From Roridomyces roridus (lineage: Eukaryota; Basidiomycota; Agaricomycetes; Agaricales; Mycenaceae): a stretch of 64,000 nucleotides of DNA. The stretch is taken from positions 1 through 64,000 of the forward strand of contig JARKIF010000073.1 of NCBI GenBank assembly GCA_029378245.1, read 5' to 3'. Every line of letters starts with the position of its first letter. The stretch's first letter is position 1. Positions 9,859 through 21,800 of the stretch are shown piece by piece. The notes below the pieces were generated by a model. The model saw only the letters and a list, made by a program, of their open reading frames with translations. It was not told the DNA's origin and made no database searches. A program made the position numbers and the translations under genes.

Positions 9859-12112
9859 TCATCTCCTCTTATGCTGCGGCAACAAAACATTCAAATCCTT
9901 CTCACAGTTCTCCCACTCTTGCCTCACCACCTCCGGATGGTGCTCCGACCGCGGTTCAAAGACGGCGGGGAATTCAATGGGGCCGTTTGAGAGCTACATC
10001 AGGTTCGTCAGCGCCCTCAGACAAAAAACGTCAAGGAAGAAAATGTCAACGTACATCCCCATGAAACGCCTCATCCTGCGCACTGTAGCTAAACGGCAAC
10101 CCTGTCTTCGGGTCGGGTTTGAGCGACTTGCGGATGTTGAAACTCCAGAGGATGAGTGCGATGGTGATCCAGAGAGAGCGTTCGGCGAAGGGCATCCCGG
10201 GGCATGCTACGTGCACGTGTGAGTTCAAATCGAATCGAGGAGGAGAGGCATTCCGGACCTCTCCGACCGAATCCAAACGCAGCAGTCTCGTACCCCGCCT
10301 TGAGCTGCCCATCGGCGTCAAGGAACCGTTCGGGGTTGAACGTATCTCGATTTTCGAGGTCTTGGGCGTGTTCGATTGCCCTTGATCCAAATCAGCCATC
10401 CTTTCCTGCTAAAAGAAAAACTCGAAAGAGAAAACCCACCAGGTGACAGCAAAGACGACGGTCCCCTTTTGTATGAAATACTCTTTCCCGTTGTATTCCA
10501 CGATTTCGTCCGCAGTGGAGTTGTGTGGCAGCACGAAGCGGACTGGGTCAGCGATATCGATGTCAAGGGGAGTGATACAAAGGAAGAATCATATGCATGC
10601 ATACCGGACGGACGCCAACGAAGAGTTTCTACATGACAGAACGGACCCATGAGATTTCCTCGAACCGAGAAGAGGAAATCACACGCACCCCGCATAACAG
10701 CCTCGATAAAAGGCAGGAACGGCCGATCCTTGAACGTCGGGAGCCGGTCCGCACCCACCACCGTATCGAGTTCCTTCTGCGCGCGGGAGACCCAGGACGC
10801 GGATGAGGGAGAGGAGCTCGCGAGAACGCAGGCGAGAACGAAGGTTTGCATGGTCGACGAGGTCTGGGTTTACGCAGGTGAGCGGAAGAGAACAGATCTG
10901 TATGTGGAGACGTACCGTTTCGATGGCAGCCTGGCCGTGAGATGAGTGAGTGGGTGCACACCGTGTAAAGACGGGGTGGATTGACGCACGCTGGCGAAGA
11001 TGTTCAACAAACGGCGCTGGTCGCCCTCCGGTTTGTCTTCACTCGTAAAGATGGCAGCCCATCTGCATTCAGTTGTAAATCGGAAGGAAAAGAAAAGAAA
11101 TTGGAATCGTACGTGTTCATCCCCGAAGCCTTCCCGGACACGGCCTCCGTAACGAGCTTGTCGTATAGTGCATCCTCACGCTTGCGGAATGCGGCAGCGC
11201 GCGTACGCCATGGCATCGGTCCCGGAAGGATATTGAGAAACGGGAATGCGTTGATGATACTCGCACCGGGAGCTACGAGAGCACCCAGTTCTTTTACACA
11301 CTGCGAGAGAATGAGATTTTCTTGAATGCCTCCCGGATTGACTCGGATGCACGGACGGCAACGACCTCCTTGAGCTCAGGCTCATCCCCAGTCGGACAGT
11401 GCTGCCCAAATGTAGCAGTTAGGACCATACTCGCCGCTGTCCGCTCCATTTCGTGAAACCAGTGCTCCCCTCGATTTTCGAGGAGCCGCTTCACGCTGAT
11501 GAGAGCCTCGAATTGCTGGAGAAGTTCCGTCTCGCCGGCGCGCACACCGGACATGATACCCGCCGAGAGTTTGCGTGCGATGAAGTGAGTTTGGCCAGAG
11601 ACGGCGATCCAGTACATCTGGGCTGGGTCGTAGTGGAGCTGTAGCAGTGTCAGAGGTGCAGAGACGACGTGGAGACACGTACGGAGTAGGGGACGAGTGG
11701 ACGCGCGGAAAAGTGCGCTGATCGTTTTTCGAGAATCTCTTTCGCAAGTTTCATGTTGCCGATGAGGACAATAGGCTGCTCTCCGTCAAGCAAGCCGATT
11801 CAATCGTTGGACAGGCTTAATACTCACGAAACCGACGAGATTGAGCGATACGAAGCCGCCGTACTCTTCGCATAGCTGCCTGAAGTATGTCGACAGGTGC
11901 TGGGTTTTTTTTTTCACGGTGAGCTGCGATGGAATGGTAGAAGGTAGCTCAAAACGACTTGCCGTTTTGGGGATCTGCAGGATGTTTCCGAGGAGAGGCA
12001 GACCGCGCGGACCCGGAGGCAGGGGAGGGCCTGTGCGGCGTTTTACGAAGAATGTACCCAGTATGAGGACGATGCCCGCCAGAGCAATGTTTTGTAGTGA
12101 AGGCGCTTCCAT
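9859..12112 (-). CDS. Cytochrome P450 monooxygenase (P450 no. 1)
   Basis: ER-anchored heme-thiolate monooxygenase; substrate unknown. Starting at the ATG at 12112: a membrane anchor, the proline hinge PPGPRGLPLLGN, YFRQLCEEYGGFVSLN, HCPTGDEPELKE, an I-helix AAIETT, the ExxR motif in ETLRWRP, the PERF block and the heme loop FGFGRRACPG. The Cys is restored across an intron. The end reads EFPAVFEPRS and LNVLLPQHKRR, with the stop at 9859-9861. Roughly a dozen exons keep frame, so the gene looks intact. One intron (11900-11962) must use a GC donor (GCAAGT). The site where genes 2 and 3 have an intron after HEMER is intronless here. It is closely related to the P450s at 43865 and 59253 (same family by eye). 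Confidence 0.85.
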
Positions 12113-14108
12113 GGGAAAAAGCGGGTGGGATATCCGTTGGGAGTGAGCGATTTAAGTAAAAAGTGCCAGCAAGCTAGTGCGGCCGCATAGGAGTAGTATT
12201 GCCAGCCCTGCGTAGCTGGCGTGTGGCGCCTGCTTTCTATTGAGTTTTTGGCATTTGAACCGAGCAGCAAGAATGGTAGCGCAAGAAGACACGCCAATGA
12301 AACAAGACGGATCACATTTCCATGACTCGTCTTCAACGCTCGAATTCGAATGGTGGACTCTTTGCACAGGGAGTCGGGCTGAGCCACGCCACCATGGCTC
12401 TAGTTCGGGTATGGCGCCGACCACGGAGAGCACAGCTAGTCTGTGTATTGCGGCTAGAGGTGATGAAGGCAGGAGGCAAGATGATTGTCGATCAGTGCAT
12501 CAAAGGCAGCAATCGCTCGGCTAACCCACGGATCCCAACCAAGCCGAAGCGGCAGATCGGTATTACGTTCAAAATGATTGCGGATTGAGATTCGCCAAAA
12601 GAATTCGAAGCTGTCTCTGCACATGCACATCTGCCAATGCCGTCGGCTATACGTTGAGCTTCTGCCCATTCGGGATGGTCCGAACCAATCCTGGACGCGA
12701 CATTTGGTTTTGCAGGACGCGGACAGGCAAGTTGAAGTTCGCTTAGACATCACCGTCTTGGTCCGTCGCGCCTGCTTCGCTCAAGCCTCATTTGCTGGTA
12801 CAGTGGCACTGGCAGAAAGGTTGCACATGTCATCTGATGCGATCAATTCAACTGAAAAAGTCCTGCTAAGTATGAACAGCGCGGGTTAGGAACGACATGA
12901 AGGCACGCTGCACGAGTCGATTGGCACGGACAATAGACACCATGTTTGACAAGTTCAAGTTGCATAAGGTAATAGCAGGATTGCATTTGCTCGAGGATTG
13001 CCAAAGCTAGGCCTGTTGGCAGTTGCGCAATTCCAAATCTCATTATCAGTATGGACGTGTGTGGTGCTAGCTTCATGACACATGACAGCAATACTCCGAG
13101 GCTTGGCCAACGCATCAATTTGCTTCTGTGGAGTACGCCAAGAAAATGCTCCCCTTGCTTCCTGCCACCACCTTCTCGAGTCGCCTTTCGTCTACGCTAC
13201 CTCAGCAATTTCAGCAAAGCAAAAACCAGCCTTGTGTGGTTCAAACCGGTGATTCCTGGCACGTTTCGTCTGCCGAATCAAGCCGAATAGGTTGGTGAGA
13301 CTTGCTCGTTTTACCACTCAGAGAAAGGCAGACGCCGATTCGTCCGTGATGAGGATCTTGTCCCGTTCCCTTCAATTCGACCGCATTGGCATTCATCGTA
13401 TCCTGTTATCTTCCGGCTGGGCTTGGACAATACCCTACGGCTTGGCATCTCACACACATACTCGACGACTCTGCCTCTGCCCGCGATGATTTTTCCACCG
13501 CAATCTATCCAGCTCCACTTGAGCGTCCGGTCCTGTCCACTGGCTCGGTAGCGCTCGGTCCATCTCCGGTAACAGAGCTTCCGCAAACCATCACAGCATG
13601 GAATTCGGTGCCGTGCATCAGACGCAACGTTTTTTCTCGCGCCAAGAAAGATTACAGCAACTCCTGTTTCTTTTCAGCTCGCCCCTTGCAACAGTCGCTG
13701 GGATTTTTTCGAGCGCTTTTGCGGCGGGAATCACGACTTTCTGAGACGCCACCCTTTTCCAACTGCGTTCCGTACACTTACCAAGGGCTTGGGCGGGTGC
13801 AAAATTTCTGGACTGATTCTACCCACGGTCGGAATCAATGGGAAGCACCGGCAGCGGGGTACCCGATATCTATCACCGAAGCCAATGTCCATGCAGCCAT
13901 TTTATTCTTCTTTCTCGAAATCGTGATGGTAACTGGGATGCTCTGACTGGTACACCGTTGGGCCGGTCCCGTACCGGATTTCAGGGCTTTCGCTTGGCCT
14001 TCCGGGCGGACACGCCTGTCCGACCGAGCTTGTTTTTCAACACAATTCTTCGGTACGCTTTCCCAGCCCTCGATAATGGAATTTCTCAGGCACATAAAGT
14101 TGTAAATG
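12113..14108. other. Long intergenic region, no gene recognised
   Basis: About 2 kb between P450 no. 1 and the peroxidase, which diverge. Several open frames of 80-190 codons exist, but they show neither family motifs nor splice patterns. The composition is ordinary. Nothing is called. Confidence 0.4.
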
Positions 14109-14115
14109 TATAAAG
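14109..14115 (+). promoter_or_regulatory. TATA-like box of the peroxidase gene
   Basis: TATAAAG lies 73 bp before the peroxidase ATG, a plausible distance for a fungal core promoter. Confidence 0.45.
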
Positions 14116-14187
14116 GCGAGGCGTTGTCTGAGCCACATCCCCAGGCTTCAGCTCACCTCCTCCTCTGTCTTCTGCCTTGCATTAAAC

Positions 14188-15784
14188 ATGCTCTCTACCG
14201 GATTCCTCCTCCTCGCTGCTACCGCGTCCGTTTACGGCGGTAGGTTCTCCCCCAGCGCCAGTTGAACTCGAGTTGACGACGGTTCATTAGCTGCTGTTGA
14301 GCCTCGCGCGACCTGCGCTACAGGACAGACGGTCAAGAACGCGGCCTGCTGCGCCCTGTTCCCCGTTCTGCAGGACATCCAGAACGACATGTTTGCGGGT
14401 GACACCTGCGGTGATGCTGCTCACGCTGCTGTATACATTCCCTTTCCCCTCCGTCCTGCGGAAGCTGATCATTCAATAGCTCCGTGTTGCCTTCCACGAC
14501 GCTATCGGCTTTTCCAACACCAAGTCTAGCTTTGGGTATGTGCTCGTCTCAAACAATGTTTTCACGGCTAATGAGGAATGAACAGTACTGGCGCAGACGG
14601 CTCCATCTTCCTGTTCGCAGAGCAGGAGCTTACCTACGGCGCCAATCTCGGCATCGCCGACGCCTTCAACCTCGAGGTTCCCTTCATTAAGAAGCACAAC
14701 ATCTCGGTTGCCGACTTGTACGTTTATTTCTGCCACGGAATTTACGGCAAATCACTCACACGACCTTTGCAGCATTCAGTTTGCCGCCACGATCAGCTTG
14801 ACCAAGTGCCCCGGTATGCTATTTTTGCTAGTCTCTCGTGGAAGACTGTTCATCGAAAGTTACCAGGTGTCTTGCAACCGCCGTTCATGATGGGTCGTGT
14901 GGATGCCAAAGCCGCGGCTCCTGATGGAACGGTCCCCGAGCGTGAGCGCTTTTATATCTCGTTGTCTACACGGACTGAATGAGGAACAGCTTTCCAGACT
15001 GTTGACACCATCCTTGCCCGCATGGCTGATGCCGGTCTCACCGCAGCCGATACCGTTGCCCTCCTCGCCTCGTAAGCAGTCATTTCCGCGCTCCTCCCTC
15101 ACCTGACCATGATGACAGGCACTCGATCGCTGGCGCTGACGACGTCGACCCTGACCTCAGTGGCCTCCCCTTCGACTCGACGCCCTCCGTGTTCGACACG
15201 CAATTCTTCGTCGAGACCCAGCTCCGCGGCACCGGCTTCCCCGGCTCGAGCGGCAACCAGGGTGAAGTCGCGTCCGGCATCGCTGGCGAGATCCGTCTGC
15301 AATCCGACCACCTCCTCGCCCGCGACACCGCCACCGCTTGCTTATGGCAGGCCAACGTCAACAACCAGGCGCACATGGCCCAGACTTTCCAGGCTGCCTT
15401 TGCCAAGATGCAGAACCTCGGCCAGAAGAACCTCGTCGACTGCAGCGACGTGATCCCCGCCCCGCCGTCCTTGCCCGCAAGCGCTGCCACCGCCTTCTTC
15501 CCCGCTGGCCTCAGCCACGCCGATATCGAGCAGGCCTGTGCGACCACCGCCTTCCCCAACCTCTCGACCGCCCCCGGCGCTGCTGTGTCCCTGCCCCAGA
15601 TGTATCTGGACTTTTTCTGTCTGCGCTTGATGCATGTTCTGACAAGCCGATAGTGTCCAGGCCCCGCTTACCCAGGGCGATTGCGATGACGACGGCGAGG
15701 GTACGTTCTCGAACCTCTTCTTGAGATTTGCAAACTAAAGACACCTTCTCCACAGGCTGTGTCATCAGCTCCCCCAACTTCTAG
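14188..15784 (+). CDS. Secreted class II fungal heme peroxidase, generic/atypical type
   Basis: Extracellular peroxidase of the lignin/manganese/versatile peroxidase superfamily. Exon 1 (14188-14239) encodes a signal peptide ([17 protein letters not shown]). Further short exons give the distal Arg and His ([12 protein letters not shown]), the GADGSI calcium/heme segment, the proximal His ([12 protein letters not shown]) and the typical [12 protein letters not shown] and [12 protein letters not shown] blocks. Ten Cys are present, including a C-terminal CDDDGEGC. Introns begin at 14240, 14431 and 14536, with more in the second half. Compared with versatile peroxidase, the surface tryptophan before LLASH is Ala, and of the three Mn-ligand acids only the one after the proximal His is unchanged (first Glu is Asp, second is Ala). 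It therefore resembles generic peroxidases such as the Coprinopsis enzyme; oxidation of small phenols is the likely activity (inference). Confidence 0.88.
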
Positions 15785-15806
15785 GTCTCGAATATACACA
15801 CACACA

Positions 15807-16056
15807 CACACGGCCACTGGTTTGGTGCATGGCTCTCTACATTTTGGTTTAGATATGGTTCTGTTTCTGTAGGCAATATATCTCTGTATCTTTTGAATGT
15901 CTGCGAGCAAGAGACCGACCTTTACGAGCGCCAACCATCACGGCCTCCCCTCCTCAAGAGCGCTCGAGCTGTACTGGTTAGAGTCAGGGCGGACGGAGTA
16001 GGTTGAGGAGGTCGAGGAGCGCGATGGAGTGCGAAATGGGTGAATCGGATCATTCG
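15807..16056 (-). pseudogene. Relic of the methyltransferase-like gene at 58273-58869
   Basis: The sequence follows 58237-58890 in order: ccactggtttggc/t, gctctctac, tttgaatgtctgcgagc, then (after a gap of about 370 bp) gggcggacggag, gaggagcgcgatggag and cggatcattcgctt. The gap removes most of the coding region and the frame is lost. A further match between 17618-17740 and 58898-59010 (ggctttcttcccg, gggcccaat, ttcgc) suggests the upstream flank was also copied and later split by about 1.56 kb of other DNA. Confidence 0.65.
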
Positions 16057-17617
16057 CTTACAGCAGTTCCCGTAAATAATGTCAATCATGAGTTTTTTTT
16101 TCCCGTGTCATCCCAAAAAGGAAATTCTGGCTTTCTCGCCTTTGTCTCGAGTCTTCTCCACCCTTCTCCACCCGCCGCCCATTGACTTGTTACAGAACAC
16201 TCTCCCCAAGGCCCTCAAGCTTCGCAGTAACACATACTGAGCTGTTCTTCCCCGTGGCCAAGCCCAGTCATCACCGTCGGTCGACAATGTCTACTGCGTT
16301 TGCGCGGGTGGATCTGCACCCATCGGCATCCGAAACAACTAGCGGGCAGCCCGGAAAGCTCGTAGGGCCGGTTGGGGCGACGGTGGCTGGACACGATGCG
16401 GAGATGATTGCAAGATGGAGTGTCGCGGCATCCATCTTGCCCAGGTGCGTAGTCCGACCTACTGTCTCGACGCCAGAAGCTTATGAGCCTTTCCATGCTG
16501 TCTTGTTTGGCGATGCTGGACCTCCCGCTCTCTTTGCATCATATCGCGCAGACATCCACCGACACGTCACCCACATCCGTCAACCCAGACCCAGTCGCCC
16601 ACATCCACCTGTGCCGTTTCGCCCATCCGCCCGCCCCACAAGCCGCTCAGGACGCTCAGGCCACTTGCGTATACAACATCCTTCGTTGTCTTCTGACAGC
16701 CATGGTGCATAACTACGACGGTACGACCCACGAGCGGAAGCACTGATGCAGCGTCCTCCGTGCCATCCCGTCCTCTTCTTGTGCGCAGCAGACGGCGGTT
16801 TGATCTTCCCAGTCGTGCGCCTGCATTAGTACGGCCATGTACCGGCCTCGTCTTACCTGGGCTCGCCGACCCGGCAGTCGCGGGCGCAGCCATTGTGCAG
16901 GGCGCGTTTCACGTCTACGTAGTTTTACTGTAGCTCCAAACCAATGAATTTCTCGTATACATACTTCAGAATGACGCCCTGTGTATGCACTCAGCCTCAC
17001 GAGGGCAGAGGACGCGAGACGAAGCCGCGATGGCCTGAATTTCCTTTTCGGGAAAACGAAAAAAAAGTTCGGTGTTTGATAGACTCGCGACCAGTCGGGT
17101 TTAGTCGGGTGATCACGAGACAAGCAAGGGATCACCTTCCTAAAACGACTGGGATATTTGGTCATCATTTTGGCAGGACCTGCCAAGCGTGAGTTCGGAC
17201 TGGTGAAATTTTCTTGATGAACCTTCGGAAAAAAGTGTCAAAACATGTATAGAGAAAGTTGCTTATTTTCGGATTCTGAGTCGAACGAGACCAACTTTTT
17301 TTCACGGGTGAATTTGACTTTTGGCACGGAGCGCTAAATTGAGAGCGGAACGGTCCCCGACAGCTCCAATAACATTGGAAACATGACCACTACCTGCGCC
17401 AAAACATTCCGAGCATCATATACCGCGGTCTTGAAGCTCGAACACCTTTTTTCGCCAAGTCCAAACTCATGTTTCACCGGCTCACCCAAAAGGGTCACCA
17501 AATGTCCCAGCCGCTTCACCGATCGTGATAAGCGCAGCCACGTGAGGCGAACGCGGATGGTCACGAGCCTAGGTGTTTGACATTATTTTCAGGAACTGCT
17601 GTAATTCACGTGGTCCT
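16057..17617. other. Insert between two halves of a duplicated segment, no gene recognised
   Basis: No convincing gene. A plus-strand frame from 16287 (MSTAFARVDLHPSAS) could be a short exon but has no recognisable family or continuation. The right part holds the inverted repeat listed separately. Confidence 0.35.
17143..17510. repeat. Degenerate inverted repeat
   Basis: The left arm (about 17143-17206, cgactgggatatttggtca ... gtgagttcggactggtgaaa) is the reverse complement, with roughly 70% identity by eye, of 17440-17510. A decayed fold-back or MITE is the simplest reading. Ends and target duplications were not found. Confidence 0.4.
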
Positions 17618-17740
17618 GACATGGCTTTCTTCCCGTCCACCACTGCGACTTGACCGCGACGGCTCCTGAACAGATCCCCCTGCCTCAAGTCTGCCGGGCC
17701 CAATCTTTTCGCCGGATTCGCATTCGGTTCTCCCTCTATC

Positions 17741-18843
17741 GGTCTCACCACTACCTCAACAAACAGAGTTCCCTTGCCCCAGATCCCTGGTACTGCGACC
17801 GTTCCACTACTTTGGGAAAGTTGGTTCTTCCCTTTGTGGGCTCTTTATTTCGGGACTCGATTCCAGATGCACGGTAGATTCACATGTCGTAGAGCCGATT
17901 CTGCTCCTTCATCTACAGAAACCAGCAGCGGCCGGCCACGGCTTTCTACTCTATGAACCCAGTCCCGATCAGCGTGTGAGCTCCCGCTGCTTATGATCTT
18001 TTGACCGTTGAATGAACCATGAGACAGAGGCACTGGATTGATAGAATGTGACTTCTGTCGCAACTGCCTGCTTTGACAGCTGGTACTTGGTTTTCTCAGC
18101 TTGACGCGCTGGAGATCGGTGGTCTATTGTTGAATCATTCGTTCCCCAGAAACTAATTCCCTCTCCCAGGATCCTCTGCGGCCGTATCGTTCCATCCTTC
18201 CGTGTGCGGACGTTGTGACCGTCTTGCCGTGTATGGAGCCGGACCGCGTCGCGCTCGAGTCTTGTCGTATGGTCTGGGAATGGAATGTCCAACACCGAAA
18301 TAGAGGTCTCTCTGACAAGTTGACAGACTCTTATCTGCCCGTACCTCGAAGGGTGCAATAGGTTACTCGTTTGCAAGGCCGACTGTCTTTGGTATCTGCC
18401 ATGTCAATGTGCCGGACAGGACGTTTGTTGGCGCAGATGTATTTGGGAACTAACTGGACGTGGTCATTGTACAGAATACAGGCCAAATTATACCACTAGG
18501 TGTCTTGTGAGTCAGTACGAAGTCATAATTGGAATCGGTTGAACTCATAAATATTGAGCTTGCCCAGAAGCTTGCCCAGAGTGCAGGTTACCCCAGAGAT
18601 GCCCGAGGAACTAATTCCAACAAAATTATGCGAACAATCGCCAGGCGGGGAACGGGCGGCCAACGGGTGGGGAACGGGCGGGGAGCAGATCAACAATCAA
18701 GGCTGACATTGAAATGCTCTTGAAATACTCACCTCCCGAAGTGTATTACAATTCAATTGACCATTCAATTTGCAACGTTCTGCATCTCGTCCAACGTGAG
18801 TGGAGCTCGGATTTTGTTCGCCGCGCTAGTCGCTCTTGTATCT
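17741..18843. other. Intergenic region upstream of the PKS
   Basis: No gene motif seen. A short GC-rich repeated unit (aacgggcgg) occurs near 18650-18680. Presumably it contains the PKS promoter. Confidence 0.4.
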
Positions 18844-18850
18844 TATAAAA
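18844..18850 (+). promoter_or_regulatory. TATA box of the PKS gene
   Basis: TATAAAA sits 43 bp before the chosen PKS start codon at 18893, supporting that start. Confidence 0.5.
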
Positions 18851-18892
18851 GCCGAGCATTCCTCCGTGGATTGCACAGTCAACTCCCCTGAT

Positions 18893-21800
18893 ATGCAGAC
18901 ACCTGTCGCAATAGTAAGCTACACCGCCGGAAATGACCCACTCTGACCACTTGTTGTTCAGGTTGGAATTTCCGCCGCTCTTCCCAGCGGCAAGGAGACG
19001 AACCTCGACCATCCTTCCTTCTTCGAGTTTCTGTTGAAGTATGGACAGTCCTACGAACCGATGCCGACTACTAGGTTCGACGTCGAAGCGTACGCACTTT
19101 GCCGGATGCCTTCCACGTTCCTCACCCATTTTTCGAAGATTGAAAGGCCCGGGCCTGGGCCAAATCGCTGTCGCAAATGGATCTTTTCTCAAAGATATCG
19201 ACCTCTTCGATCACATCGAGTTCGGCATCTCCGCCAAAGACGCCAGAGCGCTCTCCCCCGCGACCCGCAAGCTCTTGGAACACTCCTTCCTCGCTCTCCT
19301 GGACTCGGGAATCGACTATCGTCGTAGAGCCGTTGGATGCTACATGGCTGGAACGGCGATCGACATCACGAATGTTTCTTTCCCCGTGAGACCCGCGGTT
19401 ATCCGCCGACAAATTTCTAACAATGACCCCAGGATGACTACGAACCACACGGCTCTTTTGGGGGGTTACCGTCCATGATCGCCAACCGCATCTCAAACCA
19501 CCTCGATCTGTTAGGTCCCTCCGTTCCCGTGGACACGGCATGCAGCTCCAGCATGACCGCCATGCACATCGCCGTTCAGGCACTCGGTGCGGGGGACTGT
19601 GAAGCGGCGGTCGTTGGAGGGTGCCAGTTGAACCATCGGTAAGCCAATTGCTCAACCAATCCAAGTCGCCGTTCAAGTTGTCGAGCTAGCCTCTTGGAAT
19701 GGATGAACTATTCTCAAGGCGGCCTCCTCCCGAAGGACGGCAAATGCAAGCCCTTTGATGCCTCCGCAGATGGGTAAGCCATATGATGGCATCTGCGGCT
19801 ACGTTGACGAATTTCTTCAGTTTTGGGAGAGCCGAGGGCTGCGTGGTCGTTGTAATCAAACCCCTCGAAGACGCATTGCGGGACCATGATCATATCTACG
19901 CGACGGTACGGATAACTCGAGTGGTACTGATTGGGTCTGACAGGTCCTCAGATCCTCGGAACGTCTATCAACTCCACCGGCGCAGGGGGCCCTCCTGGAG
20001 CACCCGTCGCTGAATACCAAGCCGAAGCGATGAAACAGGCGTTCCAACGCGCCGGGAGAAACCCTAGTGAGGTGGCCTACGTGGAATTGCACGCAACTGG
20101 TATATTACACCCCTTTTTTCTTTCAACACACTCTCATGTTTATCAGGGACGGCAAAGGGAGATCCTACCGAAGTGAATTGGGTCGGCCAGCACTTTCAAC
20201 GACCAGAGGAGCTTGTGATCGGCAGCGTCAAGGGAAATATCGGGTACGTCCACATCCTACTGCACAAGGGAGATATCTGACAAGTCCCTAGGCACACTGA
20301 GATTACCTCATTCCTGGCCTCCCTCTCCAAAGTCCTGTCGATCTTTGAACATGGGATCATCCCTCCCAACGTCAACCTCTCGACGCCGAACCCGGCCATC
20401 AAATGGCGCGAATACAACCTCCGAGTGCCCAATCAACCCACTGCGCTCCCGAGGATGGGTGCCGGTATCGGACCCTTGATATCTATGTCAAGCTCTGGAA
20501 TTGGGGGATCAAATGGCCATGTCGTTTTGGAGGCACCGCCTCAATCACTCCCCGTCTCATCCAATACGGCATGCGATGGTCCTATCTTACTCGTGGCCGG
20601 AGGCTTGTCGCCCCGAAGCACCACCACTATCTCCACCCAGATCTCCGATGTCGTGAACACTGTCCCTGATTCCGAACGTGCAGCCATGTCAACTCTGCTC
20701 GGTAGACGAGCGAAACAGATGACGTGGCGATCGTATGCCTTGTTACCTCCCAGCCCTGACATGCCCATCCGATTTTCCACCCCGCAATACTGTAGCCGCG
20801 ACGTCGTGCCTCTCGTGTTTGTCTTTTCTGGACAAGGTCCTCAACACGATAGAAGTGAGTCCTCTAAGCTTCTCGTCTTTGCTCCACCTAAGGAAGCTAC
20901 GTTCGCGTACCTTCGGGACCCGGTAGGTAGCTTAAAATGTTGACATGAAGCGTACCTAACAGGTTGTGTCTCCGCAACCGCGGATCAACTATTCCCGATT
21001 GGGAAGCACCCTCCTGCCGCAAACCACCACCGTAGTCGACGATCTGGCACGCCTCCACCCCTCCACGCCCATGAGCTCTATGCCACTGCTTGCCACTTTC
21101 TATGGAAGCACTCCCTCATCTTTTCCAGCAGCTTTGACCCCGCTGAACGATCTCCACGCCGCCACCTCCGTCCTTCGTTCCTCCTCCACCTGTACCCCGT
21201 TCGGGCAGCCTTGCACGCCGCCTACGCGTCCAGACCTCCCAAACGTCCTCACGATCCCAGGCTTTCCTCCTACTGTGACGCTTTCTACCTCCAGCCCGTT
21301 CCTCCGTTCCTCCATTCCTTCTTCCCACCGGCACTCCGCCGCTCGTTTGGGCCGCCTCGGAAACCGTCCCCGCATCCCTACTCCAAAGCGTGTTTTCTCC
21401 AGCTGCGACACTGTCCATGTACCACAGGCCTGACCTAGGAAACCTCCGTTGCTCGCTTCACCTGCACTCCCGGTCCGTTTGGCCGCGTTGGATGCAGAAA
21501 TCCTTTGAAAATTGTGGCAGCCGTTGGAGGGCGACGATTCTTGTCCAGCGACGTCTCCTGGCAGTGGCAGGCACCCCACGCTGAGGCCTTCCTCGATCTC
21601 TACCCCAGTCTCCTCCGCACGCACGCACACTGTCCTCTCTCCGTCCACACTGCACATTCTCAATGCACACGGCTTCCCTCTTTTTGCCATGTACTCTGCA
21701 TCCTGAACCCCATGAATACTATCACCTCGGCACGCCTCCGCGCCAGCCATCGACACACATAGCCCGTGTGCCTCATCCTCTCCGACTCGCAGCGTGCGGT

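Noticed and set aside
15790..15812. (CA)n run after the peroxidase
   Set aside because: Short simple repeat without further significance.
16182..16712. 176-codon plus-strand frame
   Set aside because: No family motif, no splice continuation and Pro/Arg/Ser-biased second half; kept only as a mention in the intergenic entry.
21100..21756. 218-codon minus-strand frame inside the PKS intron
   Set aside because: Lies in one arm of the fold-back element, is low-complexity, shows no transposase motif, and a similar frame pattern appears in the other arm because of the inverted repeat.
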